This document shows positions 1 to 7,293 of a stretch of DNA of 64,000 nt, one piece after another. Within the stretch, counting starts at the first letter, position 1, and each line of letters begins with the position of its first letter. Origin of the DNA: Halalkalicoccus subterraneus (GTDB lineage: Archaea; Halobacteriota; Halobacteria; Halobacteriales; Halalkalicoccaceae); the NCBI RefSeq assembly GCF_003697815.1, contig NZ_RDQG01000036.1:1-64000 (forward strand), written 5' to 3'. Below the pieces are notes generated by a model. That model was not told the origin of the DNA, did no database searches, and worked only from the letters and a program-made list of their open reading frames with translations. The position numbers were made by a program, and so were the translations under genes.

Positions 1-699
1 GTGACCCGCCACCGGATCGAGGACGGCGTCGAGAAGGGGATCACGAGCACGCAGGGGCTGATCGCACAGGGGCGCGGCGAGGCGTTCGACTACCTCTTGG
101 GCGAACGGACCATCGACAGCGCCGACGCCGCCACCCGCGCCGCGGCTGCCCACCTTCTTTTGGCGCGCCACCCGGTACTTTCCGTCAACGGGAACGTCGC
201 CGCGCTCTGTCCCGGCGAGATGGTCGACCTCGCGGAGGCGGTCGGCGCGGACCTCGAAGTCAACCTCTTCGGGCGAACCGAACAACGGGTCCAAGCGATC
301 GTCGAGCACCTGCGTGACCACGGCGCAACCGGGGTCAAGGGGCTCGCGGCCGACGCTCGGATCCCAAACCTCTCACACGAGCGCGCGAAAGTGGATGCGG
401 ACGGGATCTACGATGCGGACGTCGTGCTCGTTCCCCTCGAGGACGGCGACCGTGCGGAGGCGCTGGGTGCGATGAATAAGACAGAGATCGTGATCGACCT
501 CAATCCTCTCTCCCGCTCGGCCCGGGTCGCGGCGGTCCCGATCATTGACAACATCATTCGGGCCGTGCCGAACGTCGCACGCCACGCCCGCGAGCTTCGC
601 GAGTCGGGTGCGGATCTCGAGGCGATCGTCGAGGCGTTCGACGCCGAGGCGACGCTCGCCGACGCCGAGCAGGTCATTCGTTCTTCGAGCGCCGACTGA
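1..699 (+). CDS. 4-phosphopantoate--beta-alanine ligase, 5' partial
   Basis: This is the archaeal phosphopantothenate synthetase family (formerly DUF137), which condenses 4-phosphopantoate with beta-alanine using ATP in cytosolic CoA biosynthesis. It replaces bacterial PanC. The family's N-terminal stretch RHRIEDGVEKGITSTQGLIA and the segment EIVIDLNPLSRSARVA are visible. The window opens on an in-frame GTG, but from memory homologues extend some 15 or more residues further N-terminal. The true start therefore probably lies outside and 232 residues remain. No neighbour in the window belongs to CoA synthesis. Confidence 0.9.
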   Translation: MTRHRIEDGVEKGITSTQGLIAQGRGEAFDYLLGERTIDSADAATRAAAAHLLLARHPVLSVNGNVAALCPGEMVDLAEAVGADLEVNLFGRTEQRVQAIVEHLRDHGATGVKGLAADARIPNLSHERAKVDADGIYDADVVLVPLEDGDRAEALGAMNKTEIVIDLNPLSRSARVAAVPIIDNIIRAVPNVARHARELRESGADLEAIVEAFDAEATLADAEQVIRSSSAD

Positions 700-839
700 G
701 TTCGGCCGCTCGAGGGGAGATCGAACCGCAGGGCGACCGTGACGGCGGCGACGTATCGCCCGGGAAACGGGGCGGATGAACGGATACGGGCATCGACCCG
801 GTCGACTAATGCGACGCTTCCCGTACGAACGGGTAGCCC

Positions 840-1415
840 ATGGCCCACGACCCCTTTCCGACGGTGGACACGGATCGCCTCGAAACGGCTGGGTGGGTGC
901 TCGACGAGCGAACCGACGATACCCTGTTCTCGCTCGCGTCGGTCCGCGTCGAGGGGCGGACACTCCTCTACGAACAGCCCGACCTCCGACGCCGGATCCG
1001 CGAAACCTGTGAGGAGGGAGACCTCCCGTGGCGGTTCTTCTTCGCGACCCGTCTCACGTTCGTGCCCCCGCTTGCCCCGGGGATCGGACCCATGAGCGTG
1101 TTTCCGATGGTGCTGTCCGAATCCCGCCGCGAGTTCGTCGCCGACCTCGAAGAGCAGGGGTTCGAGGCCGTCGAGCGCGAGCGAACCCAGCGAATGCGAA
1201 TCGATTCGGGGGACCGGGTTCGACTCACGAAGTACGCCGCCCGATTCGAGACCGGCGACCTCGACACCGGGGTCGAGGCGTGGTTCGGCGTCTGGACCCG
1301 TTCCGGCGAGTTCCGGATCGCTGGCGGAGCCTACCCGACGGGCGAACTCCCCGTCGATCTCGATCCGACGAGCTACCGCGAGGAACTGCTCGACCTGATC
1401 CGGAGCGTCGCGTAG
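840..1415 (+). CDS. Conserved haloarchaeal protein of unknown function
   Basis: A 191-residue soluble acidic protein with no domain I recognise. It has a strongly hydrophobic middle (about 60-85) with a FFFATRLTF segment and a PLAPGIGPMSVFP loop, but no convincing membrane helix or signal peptide. Coding character is good. The ATG is preceded at about 30 bases by a CTAATG box, so a leaderless transcript is plausible. It stands alone between the phosphopantothenate synthetase gene and thi4. Function is left open. Confidence 0.75.
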   Translation: MAHDPFPTVDTDRLETAGWVLDERTDDTLFSLASVRVEGRTLLYEQPDLRRRIRETCEEGDLPWRFFFATRLTFVPPLAPGIGPMSVFPMVLSESRREFVADLEEQGFEAVERERTQRMRIDSGDRVRLTKYAARFETGDLDTGVEAWFGVWTRSGEFRIAGGAYPTGELPVDLDPTSYREELLDLIRSVA

Positions 1416-1458
1416 CTCACCGGTATCGTATCACTCCGACGAGAGCTACCGCAACGCC

Positions 1459-1488
1459 TTTCAACTACCCAGTAATATAACTTAGTGG
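1459..1488 (+). promoter_or_regulatory. thi4 promoter with candidate ThiR operator
   Basis: A TATA-like TTTCAA (1459-1464) lies 28 bases before the thi4 ATG, which fits leaderless transcription. Between it and the start, 1469-1488 is an imperfect palindrome (CCAGTAATAT/AACTTAGTGG) with seven of ten complementary pairs. Its position over the transcription start suits repressor binding, and a ThiR-like regulator is encoded 2 kb away. The upstream gap is only 74 bases, with no room for a TPP riboswitch. Confidence 0.45.
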
Positions 1489-1489
1489 T

Positions 1490-2428
1490 ATGAGCCAGTA
1501 CGAGCGCTTCAGCGACGTGGGCGAGGCGGACGTAACGCGCGCGATCGGCCAGGAGTGGACCGAGGAGTTCATGGACTTCTCGGATTCGGACGTCATCATC
1601 GTCGGGGGCGGCCCCTCAGGGCTGATGGCCGCGAAGGAACTCGCCGAGCGGGGCGTGAAGACGATGGTCGTCGAGAAGAACAACTACCTCGGTGGTGGGT
1701 TCTGGCTGGGCGGGTTCCTGATGAACAAGGTGACCGTGCGCCAGCCCGCTCAGGACGTTCTTGAGGACCTCGACGTCGACTTCAAGCTCGCGAGCGACAC
1801 CGAAGGGCTCTACGTCGCGAACGGGCCCGAAGCCTGTTCGGGACTGATCAAGGCGGCGTGTGACGCCGGCGCGAAGATGCAGAACATGACGGAGTTCACC
1901 GACATCGTGATCCGTGAGGACCACAGAGTGGGCGGGATCGTGATGAACTGGACGCCGGTCCATGCCCTTCCACGGGAGATCACCTGTGTCGATCCCATCG
2001 CCGTCGAGGCGGATCTGGTGATCGACGCGACGGGCCACGACGCGATGGCGGTCACCAAACTCCACGAACGGGGCGTGCTCGATGCGCCGGGGATCGGCGA
2101 CGCCGCGGCGAGTTCGGGCGGAATGGACGGGACCGACGACGATTCGTATGGCGCGCCGGGCCACGATTCCCCCGGACACGATTCGATGTGGGTCGGAAAG
2201 AGCGAGGATGCGGTCGTCGAGCATACCGGACTAGCGCACGACGGACTGATCGTCACCGGAATGGCGACCGCCACCACCTACGGTCTCCCGCGGATGGGCC
2301 CGACCTTCGGCGCGATGTTGCTGTCGGGAAAGCGCGCCGCCCAGGCCGCCCTCGACGAACTCGAAGTGGACTCCGATCCCGTCGAACTAACGGATCGGCA
2401 GGCCGCCGCGGCCGCGAGCGACGACTGA
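1490..2428 (+). CDS. thi4: Thiazole synthase Thi4
   Basis: Thi4 builds the ADP-thiazole precursor of thiamine from NAD and glycine. The 312-residue protein has an N-terminal FAD/NAD-type Rossmann motif (GGGPSG, about 39-44), the LGGGFWLGG segment (67-75) and the C-terminal [13 protein letters not shown] segment typical of the family. Cys166 (in ITCVDP) falls at the active-site cysteine. From memory, the equivalent cysteine is required for thiamine synthesis in Haloferax, whereas methanogen Thi4 uses free sulfide at a histidine. This copy therefore looks like the cysteine type. A disordered Gly/Asp/Ser insert lies near 205-232. Expression probably follows thiamine status through the operator at its start. 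Confidence 0.95.
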   Translation: MSQYERFSDVGEADVTRAIGQEWTEEFMDFSDSDVIIVGGGPSGLMAAKELAERGVKTMVVEKNNYLGGGFWLGGFLMNKVTVRQPAQDVLEDLDVDFKLASDTEGLYVANGPEACSGLIKAACDAGAKMQNMTEFTDIVIREDHRVGGIVMNWTPVHALPREITCVDPIAVEADLVIDATGHDAMAVTKLHERGVLDAPGIGDAAASSGGMDGTDDDSYGAPGHDSPGHDSMWVGKSEDAVVEHTGLAHDGLIVTGMATATTYGLPRMGPTFGAMLLSGKRAAQAALDELEVDSDPVELTDRQAAAAASDD

Positions 2429-2545
2429 TCAGCGATACGACCCTCAGTCCGAAAGGACCAGCATCTCCGTCGCCTCGGGCTAAAACTCGTAGGGAACCGG
2501 GACGGATCGCGGGAGTTATCTCCCTGATCCGTTTCGGACTACCCA

Positions 2546-2941
2546 ATGGGTAGCTTCTCCTCCGACATTCAGGTCCGTTTTCGCGACATCGACGCCATGG
2601 GGCACGTGAACAACGCGGTCTACGCGACCTACGTCGAACAGGCCCGTACCGAGTACTTCAGACGGGTGCTCGACGAGGGCCTCGACGCCGTCTCGACCGT
2701 GCTCGCCTCGCTGGAACTCTCCTACGAGCGCCCGATCCTCCTCGACCAATCCGTGACCATCGAGATCGACGTCCCCGAGATGGGGCGGTCGAGCCTCCCG
2801 ATGACCTACGAGGTCCTCGCCGACGGCGAGCGGGTGGCGACCGCCGAGTCGGTCCAGGTGTTTCTCGACCCCGAAACCGAGAAACCGAGTCCGATCCCCG
2901 AGCGCTTTCGCGAGCGCATCGCGGAGTTCGAGGGCTTATAG
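2546..2941 (+). CDS. Acyl-CoA thioesterase, 4HBT hotdog family
   Basis: A 131-residue single hotdog-fold protein of the YbgC/4-hydroxybenzoyl-CoA thioesterase type. The signature FRDIDAMGHVNN lies at 12-23, with Asp16 in the usual catalytic position. The substrate is unknown but should be an acyl- or aroyl-CoA. A TTATCT box 29 bases before the ATG suggests a leaderless mRNA. Its stop codon directly abuts the stop of the convergent methyltransferase gene. Confidence 0.88.
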   Translation: MGSFSSDIQVRFRDIDAMGHVNNAVYATYVEQARTEYFRRVLDEGLDAVSTVLASLELSYERPILLDQSVTIEIDVPEMGRSSLPMTYEVLADGERVATAESVQVFLDPETEKPSPIPERFRERIAEFEGL

Positions 2942-3586
2942 TACCGTCCCGGCGGTCAGCCGAACGAGTCCGAGCGCGCCGTCCGTGTGGACCGTCCGCT
3001 CACAGCGTCGTCCAACAGTTCTGTGCCCCACTGCAACCCGCCGGTCGAGTTCCTCGGTGGGATCGTTGAACCGACGCTTGCCCGGCGTCGAGGCGTAGAC
3101 GAACGCCCGAAAGGGGAGGTTGATCAGCGGGCCGTACGCCCGGCGACTCCGTGCGGCGTTGAGCAGTGCGACCCGCCCGCCGGACCCGACGAACTCACAC
3201 CAGCCCTCGACCACTGCCTCGGGATCGGGGAACATCCCCACGACGAAGGTGGCGACGACCGCATTCGCCCCCTGTAAGGGGGGAGCGGTGGCGTCCCCGC
3301 GCACGAGGTGAACGTTCTCCCAGCCCTCGCCGGCGACGTGCTCGCGTGCCCGGTCGAGCACGCCCCCCGAGACGTCCACGCCGATCACCGTTCCCTCGGG
3401 GCCGACTTCCTCTCTGAGAGAGGCGAGGTTCGCGCCGGTCCCACAGCCCATTTCCACGACTACGTCCCCGAGTTCGAGCTCCAGTGCCTCAGCCGTTCGT
3501 CTCCGCAACCCGGCGATTCCGGGGATCCCTCGCGAAACGTGATCGTAGAGGTCGGCCCACCGGGTGTAGAAGTCGGCGGCACTCAT
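2936..3586 (-). CDS. Class I SAM-dependent methyltransferase
   Basis: A 216-residue methyltransferase with motif I EMGCGTGAN at about 45-53 and an acidic motif II (VIGVDVS, about 70-76). The substrate cannot be told. The N-terminus (FYTRWADLYDHVSRG) resembles UbiE/small-molecule methyltransferases. The start ATG overlaps the stop of the ThiR-like gene in an ATGA, so it is the third gene of the dcd-thiR-methyltransferase operon. A thiamine link is possible only by association. Confidence 0.85.
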   Translation of the reverse strand: MSAADFYTRWADLYDHVSRGIPGIAGLRRRTAEALELELGDVVVEMGCGTGANLASLREEVGPEGTVIGVDVSGGVLDRAREHVAGEGWENVHLVRGDATAPPLQGANAVVATFVVGMFPDPEAVVEGWCEFVGSGGRVALLNAARSRRAYGPLINLPFRAFVYASTPGKRRFNDPTEELDRRVAVGHRTVGRRCERTVHTDGALGLVRLTAGTVL

Positions 3587-4485
3587 CGGAGCAGGGGTGT
3601 GATCGCCTCGGCTACCTCCGGGGCGTCCTCGCCGAGGACGTAGATCACGGGCTCGATCCCGAACCCGCCGGTCTGGGCGAGCACTGTCGCGTCGGGTTCC
3701 GATTTGAGCGCGGCGGCGATCGCCTCGTCCAGTTCCTCTTCGCCTTCGAACTCGACGACGGTGTGGCCCGTATCCGAGAGGAGCGCCGACAACGAGGGGT
3801 CGTACCGCACGTTCAGCGCCGCGTTCGCGTCGCTCCCGTGTTCTCGTGCCGTGAGGAGGACGTTCGCGACGTGCTCGCTGACGCCGAACTCCGGATCGCC
3901 GGGGATGGTCGCCCGCCCCTTCACGTCGAAGATCCGCCCCGGAACGCCCGCGACGTCGTCGATGGTGGTGGCCTCGGGGACGCACTCGACGAGGTTCGAC
4001 CCGACGTTGGGGATCAGCCCCGCAAAGCCGCTTGCGTTCTCGAGGGCTCTGAGCCCCTGTCGGACCGACGAGAGCACTCGCTCGGTGGTCCGGAGTTCGC
4101 TTTCGGGATCGTGGATCCGGAACTCGCCCTCGTGGTCGGCGAGTTCGGGCATCGACTTCTCGTGGAGGCCCGCCATGAGATCCCCGCGGGTTTCGAGCCG
4201 GCGGATCAGCACTTCGGCCTCGATGAGTGCCTGCACCCGGCTCATGTCGCCCGTCGAGAGCCCCTCGCCGACCCGTGCGATGAGTTCCTCGACCCGGTCG
4301 TCCCCGAGGACGGCCTCGTTGCGGGCGACCTCGCCGTGGGCGTACTTCGAGACGGCACTCTGGCTGATACCGAGCATCCCCGCGACCTCGCTCTGGGTCA
4401 ACCCCCGATCGCGGAGGTCCTCGGCGAGCATCGACCGGAAGGTCGGCAGGAACTCCTCGACGACGACCTCCTCGACGAACTTCAT
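3583..4485 (-). CDS. thiR: ThiR-like HTH-ThiN transcriptional regulator
   Basis: This 300-residue protein has two parts. An XRE-type helix-turn-helix occupies about 20-50 ([20 protein letters not shown]). A C-terminal ThiN-like domain (about 125-300) contains [11 protein letters not shown] and PGRI. ThiN domains make thiamine phosphate in ThiD-ThiN enzymes and serve as ligand sensors in archaeal ThiR repressors. The HTH fusion with no ThiD points to the regulator. Arg184 and His205 keep the 21-residue spacing I remember for two functional ThiN residues, so residual activity or ligand binding is possible. Both ends overlap neighbouring genes by ATGA. The likely target is thi4 upstream. Confidence 0.85.
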   Translation of the reverse strand: MKFVEEVVVEEFLPTFRSMLAEDLRDRGLTQSEVAGMLGISQSAVSKYAHGEVARNEAVLGDDRVEELIARVGEGLSTGDMSRVQALIEAEVLIRRLETRGDLMAGLHEKSMPELADHEGEFRIHDPESELRTTERVLSSVRQGLRALENASGFAGLIPNVGSNLVECVPEATTIDDVAGVPGRIFDVKGRATIPGDPEFGVSEHVANVLLTAREHGSDANAALNVRYDPSLSALLSDTGHTVVEFEGEEELDEAIAAALKSEPDATVLAQTGGFGIEPVIYVLGEDAPEVAEAITPLLR

Positions 4486-5138
4486 CGTCCCTTCCCCCCC
4501 GACTCGGCCGATCCGTCCGGAGCGGACTCGTCCTCACTGCCCTCGGCGGGTCGCTGATCGCCGCCGAACTCGTGATCGCCTTGAATCCGCGAGGCCTGTG
4601 GACCGCGCTGGTCCTGGTACTTCGAGCCGCGTCCCGACCCGTAGGGTCGCTCGGCGGGGTTTTTCATCTCGGTGAACACCAACTGGCTGATCCGCATCCC
4701 GGGGGTGAGCGCGACGGGCGCGGTCCCCAGGTTCGAGAGTTCGAGCGTGATCTGGCCCCGATACCCGGGATCACAGAGCCCCGCGGTGGCGTGGACCACG
4801 ATGGCGAGCCGACCCAGCGACGAGCGACCCTCGACGTTGGCGAGCAGATCGGGGGGGATCTCGACGCGCTCCTTCGTGGTGCCGAGGACGAAGTCGCCGG
4901 GATGAAGGACGAACTCCTCGCCCTCGTCGATGACGGTTTCGGAGACGTATTCGGAGACCTCCTGCTCGCTACCCGGGTGGATACAGGGGATGTTCGCGCG
5001 CTGGAACTCCAGGAACTCGCGTCCGAGTCGCAGATCGACGCTCGCGGGCTGGATCTGCAGGTTGGGGTCGTCGAGGGGATCGATCACCAGATCGCCCCGT
5101 TCGAGGCGACGCAGGATATCGGCGTCCGAGAGGATCAT
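4482..5138 (-). CDS. dcd: dCTP deaminase
   Basis: A trimeric dUTPase-fold enzyme that deaminates dCTP to dUTP in pyrimidine deoxynucleotide supply. Family motifs RSSLGR (105-110), [13 protein letters not shown] (116-128) and TLELSN with Glu133 as the likely catalytic base are intact. The archaeal enzyme can be bifunctional with dUTPase activity, which cannot be judged here. The last 30 residues are a low-complexity acidic Gly/Ser/Asp tail. The chosen ATG (MILSDAD) sits 27 bases from a TTTACA box on this strand. It is the first gene of the operon with thiR. Confidence 0.93.
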   Translation of the reverse strand: MILSDADILRRLERGDLVIDPLDDPNLQIQPASVDLRLGREFLEFQRANIPCIHPGSEQEVSEYVSETVIDEGEEFVLHPGDFVLGTTKERVEIPPDLLANVEGRSSLGRLAIVVHATAGLCDPGYRGQITLELSNLGTAPVALTPGMRISQLVFTEMKNPAERPYGSGRGSKYQDQRGPQASRIQGDHEFGGDQRPAEGSEDESAPDGSAESGGKGR

Positions 5139-5162
5139 ACCCGAATCAATCGGGTGGGGTGG

Positions 5163-5199
5163 TGTAAACCTTCCCGATGGCGAGTAGCCACCGCTATAA
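5163..5199. promoter_or_regulatory. Divergent dcd / pth2 promoter region
   Basis: On the minus strand TTTACA (5163-5168) is centred 27 bases from the dcd ATG. On the plus strand TATAA (5195-5199) is centred 25 bases from the pth2 ATG. Both spacings are those of leaderless archaeal transcripts. The two core promoters share an 83-base gap. Confidence 0.6.
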
Positions 5200-5221
5200 C
5201 CTTCGGCGAGCCAGAGACGAT

Positions 5222-5560
5222 ATGAAACAGGCGATCGTCGCCCGCACGGACATCGGCATGGGACAGGGAAAACTCGCCGCACAGGTCGCCCACGCCTCGC
5301 TGTCGGCCTACGAGGACACCGACAAGGGCGCGCGCACGGACTGGAAGGGCGGCGGCCAGAAGAAGGTCGTGCTGAAGGCCTCGGGCGAAAAGGAGATCTT
5401 CGAGCTCGCGGACCGCGCGGAGCGCGAGGGTGTGCCTCACGCGGTGATACGGGACGCGGGCCACACCCAACTCGAATCGGGCACCATCACGGCGCTCGCG
5501 GTCGGGCCCGCCGCCGACGATCGGGTGGATCGCGTGACGGGCCACCTCTCGCTGTTCTGA
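5222..5560 (+). CDS. pth2: Peptidyl-tRNA hydrolase Pth2
   Basis: Pth2 frees tRNAs from peptidyl-tRNA dropped by ribosomes and is the archaeal/eukaryotic type. The 112-residue protein has the hallmarks [14 protein letters not shown] (13-26), KKVVLKA and the closing [18 protein letters not shown] segment. The ATG is chosen because the TATA box lies 25 bases upstream and homologues begin M-K-Q. It is transcribed alone, divergent from dcd. Confidence 0.95.
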   Translation: MKQAIVARTDIGMGQGKLAAQVAHASLSAYEDTDKGARTDWKGGGQKKVVLKASGEKEIFELADRAEREGVPHAVIRDAGHTQLESGTITALAVGPAADDRVDRVTGHLSLF

Positions 5561-5585
5561 TCCCGGGTCGCCGCGACCCGGCCGC

Positions 5586-5591
5586 TTTACC
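5586..5591 (+). promoter_or_regulatory. TATA-like box of the DsbA-family gene
   Basis: TTTACC is centred about 25 bases before the ATG at 5614, the spacing of a leaderless haloarchaeal promoter. Confidence 0.45.
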
Positions 5592-5613
5592 GGCTCGCCG
5601 CCCAACGGGAGCC

Positions 5614-6249
5614 ATGAGCGAAACCACGGTCCAGAAGGAGCGGCTCACGATCTACGCCGACTACGTCTGTCCGTTCTGTTACCTCGGTCGAAAGTCCCTC
5701 GAACAGTACCAGGAAACCCGCGAGGACCCTCTAGAACTCGACTGGCAGCCCTTCGACCTGCGAAGCGACAAACGGGGGCCGGACGGTGAGATCGATCACT
5801 CGGTAGAGGACGGAAAGGACGAGGAGTACTTCGAGCAGGCGAAGGAGAACGTCCGGCGGCTACAGGAGGAGTACGGCGTCGAGATGGCCCAGGAGATCAC
5901 GACGGCGGTCGACTCGCTGCCCGCACAGGCCGCCTCGCTGTACGTCAAAGAGCGCCACCCCGAGCGCTGGCAGGAGTTCGACGAGGCGATCTACGCGGCC
6001 CTCTGGACGGAGGGCCGGGACATCGGGGATCGAGAGGTGCTCGCCGACCTGATCGAGAACGCGGGACTCGATCCCGAGGAGGTACTCGAAGCGAGCGAGG
6101 ACGACGAGATGCGCGAACGCCTCGACGAGCACTTCGCTGAGGCCCGCGAGCGAGGCGTGACCGGCGTACCGACCTTCGCCTACGACGGGTACGCCGCCCG
6201 GGGTGCGGTACCGCCCGAGCAGCTCGAACGATTGGTCGAGGGGGAGTGA
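5614..6249 (+). CDS. DsbA-family (FrnE-like) thiol oxidoreductase
   Basis: A 211-residue thioredoxin-fold protein with an inserted helical domain, as in FrnE/DsbA proteins. The active site CPFC is at 19-22 and the cis-proline segment GVTGVPTFAYDG is near the C-terminus. There is no signal peptide, so it probably acts in the cytosol as a disulfide isomerase/oxidase or glutathione-independent thiol enzyme. It stands alone and its substrate is unknown. Confidence 0.88.
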   Translation: MSETTVQKERLTIYADYVCPFCYLGRKSLEQYQETREDPLELDWQPFDLRSDKRGPDGEIDHSVEDGKDEEYFEQAKENVRRLQEEYGVEMAQEITTAVDSLPAQAASLYVKERHPERWQEFDEAIYAALWTEGRDIGDREVLADLIENAGLDPEEVLEASEDDEMRERLDEHFAEARERGVTGVPTFAYDGYAARGAVPPEQLERLVEGE

Positions 6250-6250
6250 G

Positions 6251-6823
6251 TCACAGTCCCGCGACGAAGTCGAAGCCGTAGTAGGAGACGGCGGTCAGGA
6301 TCACCGTCCAGAGGGCGATGCTCGCTGTCAGCCACGCCCCGACGGCCCGTTTTTCGGAGCCGGTCGCGAGCGCGATGAGCGCCGCGAGATGCACCCCAGT
6401 GACCATCGGCGAGCAGAGCGCCAGCCCGGCCAGCCCGTAGCGGTCCCAGATGGCCCGTGCCCGACCTCCGGCCCGCTCGCGCGGCTCTCCCTCCGTCCGG
6501 CGCCTCGTCCACCAGGCCCGCACCCGGCCGTGGAAGGCGATGACCGCATAGACCGACAGGGCGTTCCCGAGGAAGGCGAAGACGGCGACAGCGACGGCGT
6601 TCATCCCGAGGCCGATCCCGACCGGGATCACGAGGAAGATCTCGAACCACGGGATCGCGGCGAACAGGAAGACCAGCGCGTAGCCCAGCGGTCCGCCCGA
6701 TTCGACGAACAGGTCGGTGGCCGAGCGTGCGGCGGATACGGGTTCGATAGCGATCACGAGCAGTCCGACGACGAGCCATGGGGGGGACCGACGTCTCAGG
6801 ATCGAAGCGACACGCATCGTCAT
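6251..6823 (-). CDS. Small multidrug export-family membrane protein
   Basis: A 190-residue polytopic protein resembling the Sm_multidrug_ex family. It has about four to five membrane helices and the conserved segments AAIPWFEIFLVIPVGIGLGM and GNALSVYAV. The family name is historical and export activity is not established. A second ATG six bases downstream (6817) is better spaced (27 bases) from a TCTAAA box and may be the real start. It converges on the DsbA-family gene with one base between stops. Confidence 0.8.
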   Translation of the reverse strand: MTMRVASILRRRSPPWLVVGLLVIAIEPVSAARSATDLFVESGGPLGYALVFLFAAIPWFEIFLVIPVGIGLGMNAVAVAVFAFLGNALSVYAVIAFHGRVRAWWTRRRTEGEPRERAGGRARAIWDRYGLAGLALCSPMVTGVHLAALIALATGSEKRAVGAWLTASIALWTVILTAVSYYGFDFVAGL

Positions 6824-6850
6824 CGTCTCAGACGCCGTCGGTTTTAGATC

Positions 6851-7192
6851 CTATCGATCGTCGGTGTGTTCCTCGATGAACCCGAGGATCTCCTCGGCGC
6901 CCTGAAAACCCTTCGCCAGCCGGGCCACCCGCTGACCGTCCTCGAACAGCACCAGCGTCGGGACGCTCCTGATGTCGTACTCCTCGACGAGCGAGAGGTC
7001 CGTCTCCGGGTTGAGCATGACGACCCTCGCGTCGGTCGCCCGCTCGACATTGCCCAGTACGGGCTCGATCGACTGACAGAGCGTACAGCCCTTGGTGTAG
7101 AACTCCGCGAGCACGACGTCGTGTCCGTCCACGATCCGGTCGAGCTCCTCGCCGGTATCGATTCGCAGCGGCGTTTCGGCGGTCGCGCTCAT
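6851..7192 (-). CDS. Thioredoxin-family protein
   Basis: A 113-residue thioredoxin-fold protein with active site CTLC at 36-39 (not the classical CGPC) and the cis-Pro segment IRSVPTLVLFEDG. The altered dipeptide implies a redox potential unlike classical thioredoxin. It is cytosolic, with no signal peptide. It is oriented away from mutS, with about 100 bases of shared upstream DNA. Confidence 0.9.
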   Translation of the reverse strand: MSATAETPLRIDTGEELDRIVDGHDVVLAEFYTKGCTLCQSIEPVLGNVERATDARVVMLNPETDLSLVEEYDIRSVPTLVLFEDGQRVARLAKGFQGAEEILGFIEEHTDDR

Positions 7193-7263
7193 GGGTACCC
7201 TAGAAGCTCCATCCGGTTAGGTGGATCGCCCGGAATCGCCTCACGAGAGCTGGTTCCGAGGGG

Positions 7264-7268
7264 TATTT
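7264..7268 (+). promoter_or_regulatory. TATA-like box of mutS
   Basis: TATTT is centred about 28 bases before the mutS ATG at 7294, consistent with a leaderless transcript. Confidence 0.4.
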
Positions 7269-7293
7269 CCACCCGGAGAGCCTCCTCTCTCCC

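Noticed and set aside
1416-1489. Thiamine (TPP) riboswitch before thi4
   Set aside because: Only 74 bases separate the genes and most of them are promoter. No THI-box-like conserved segments are present. Protein control by a ThiR-like regulator explains the context better.
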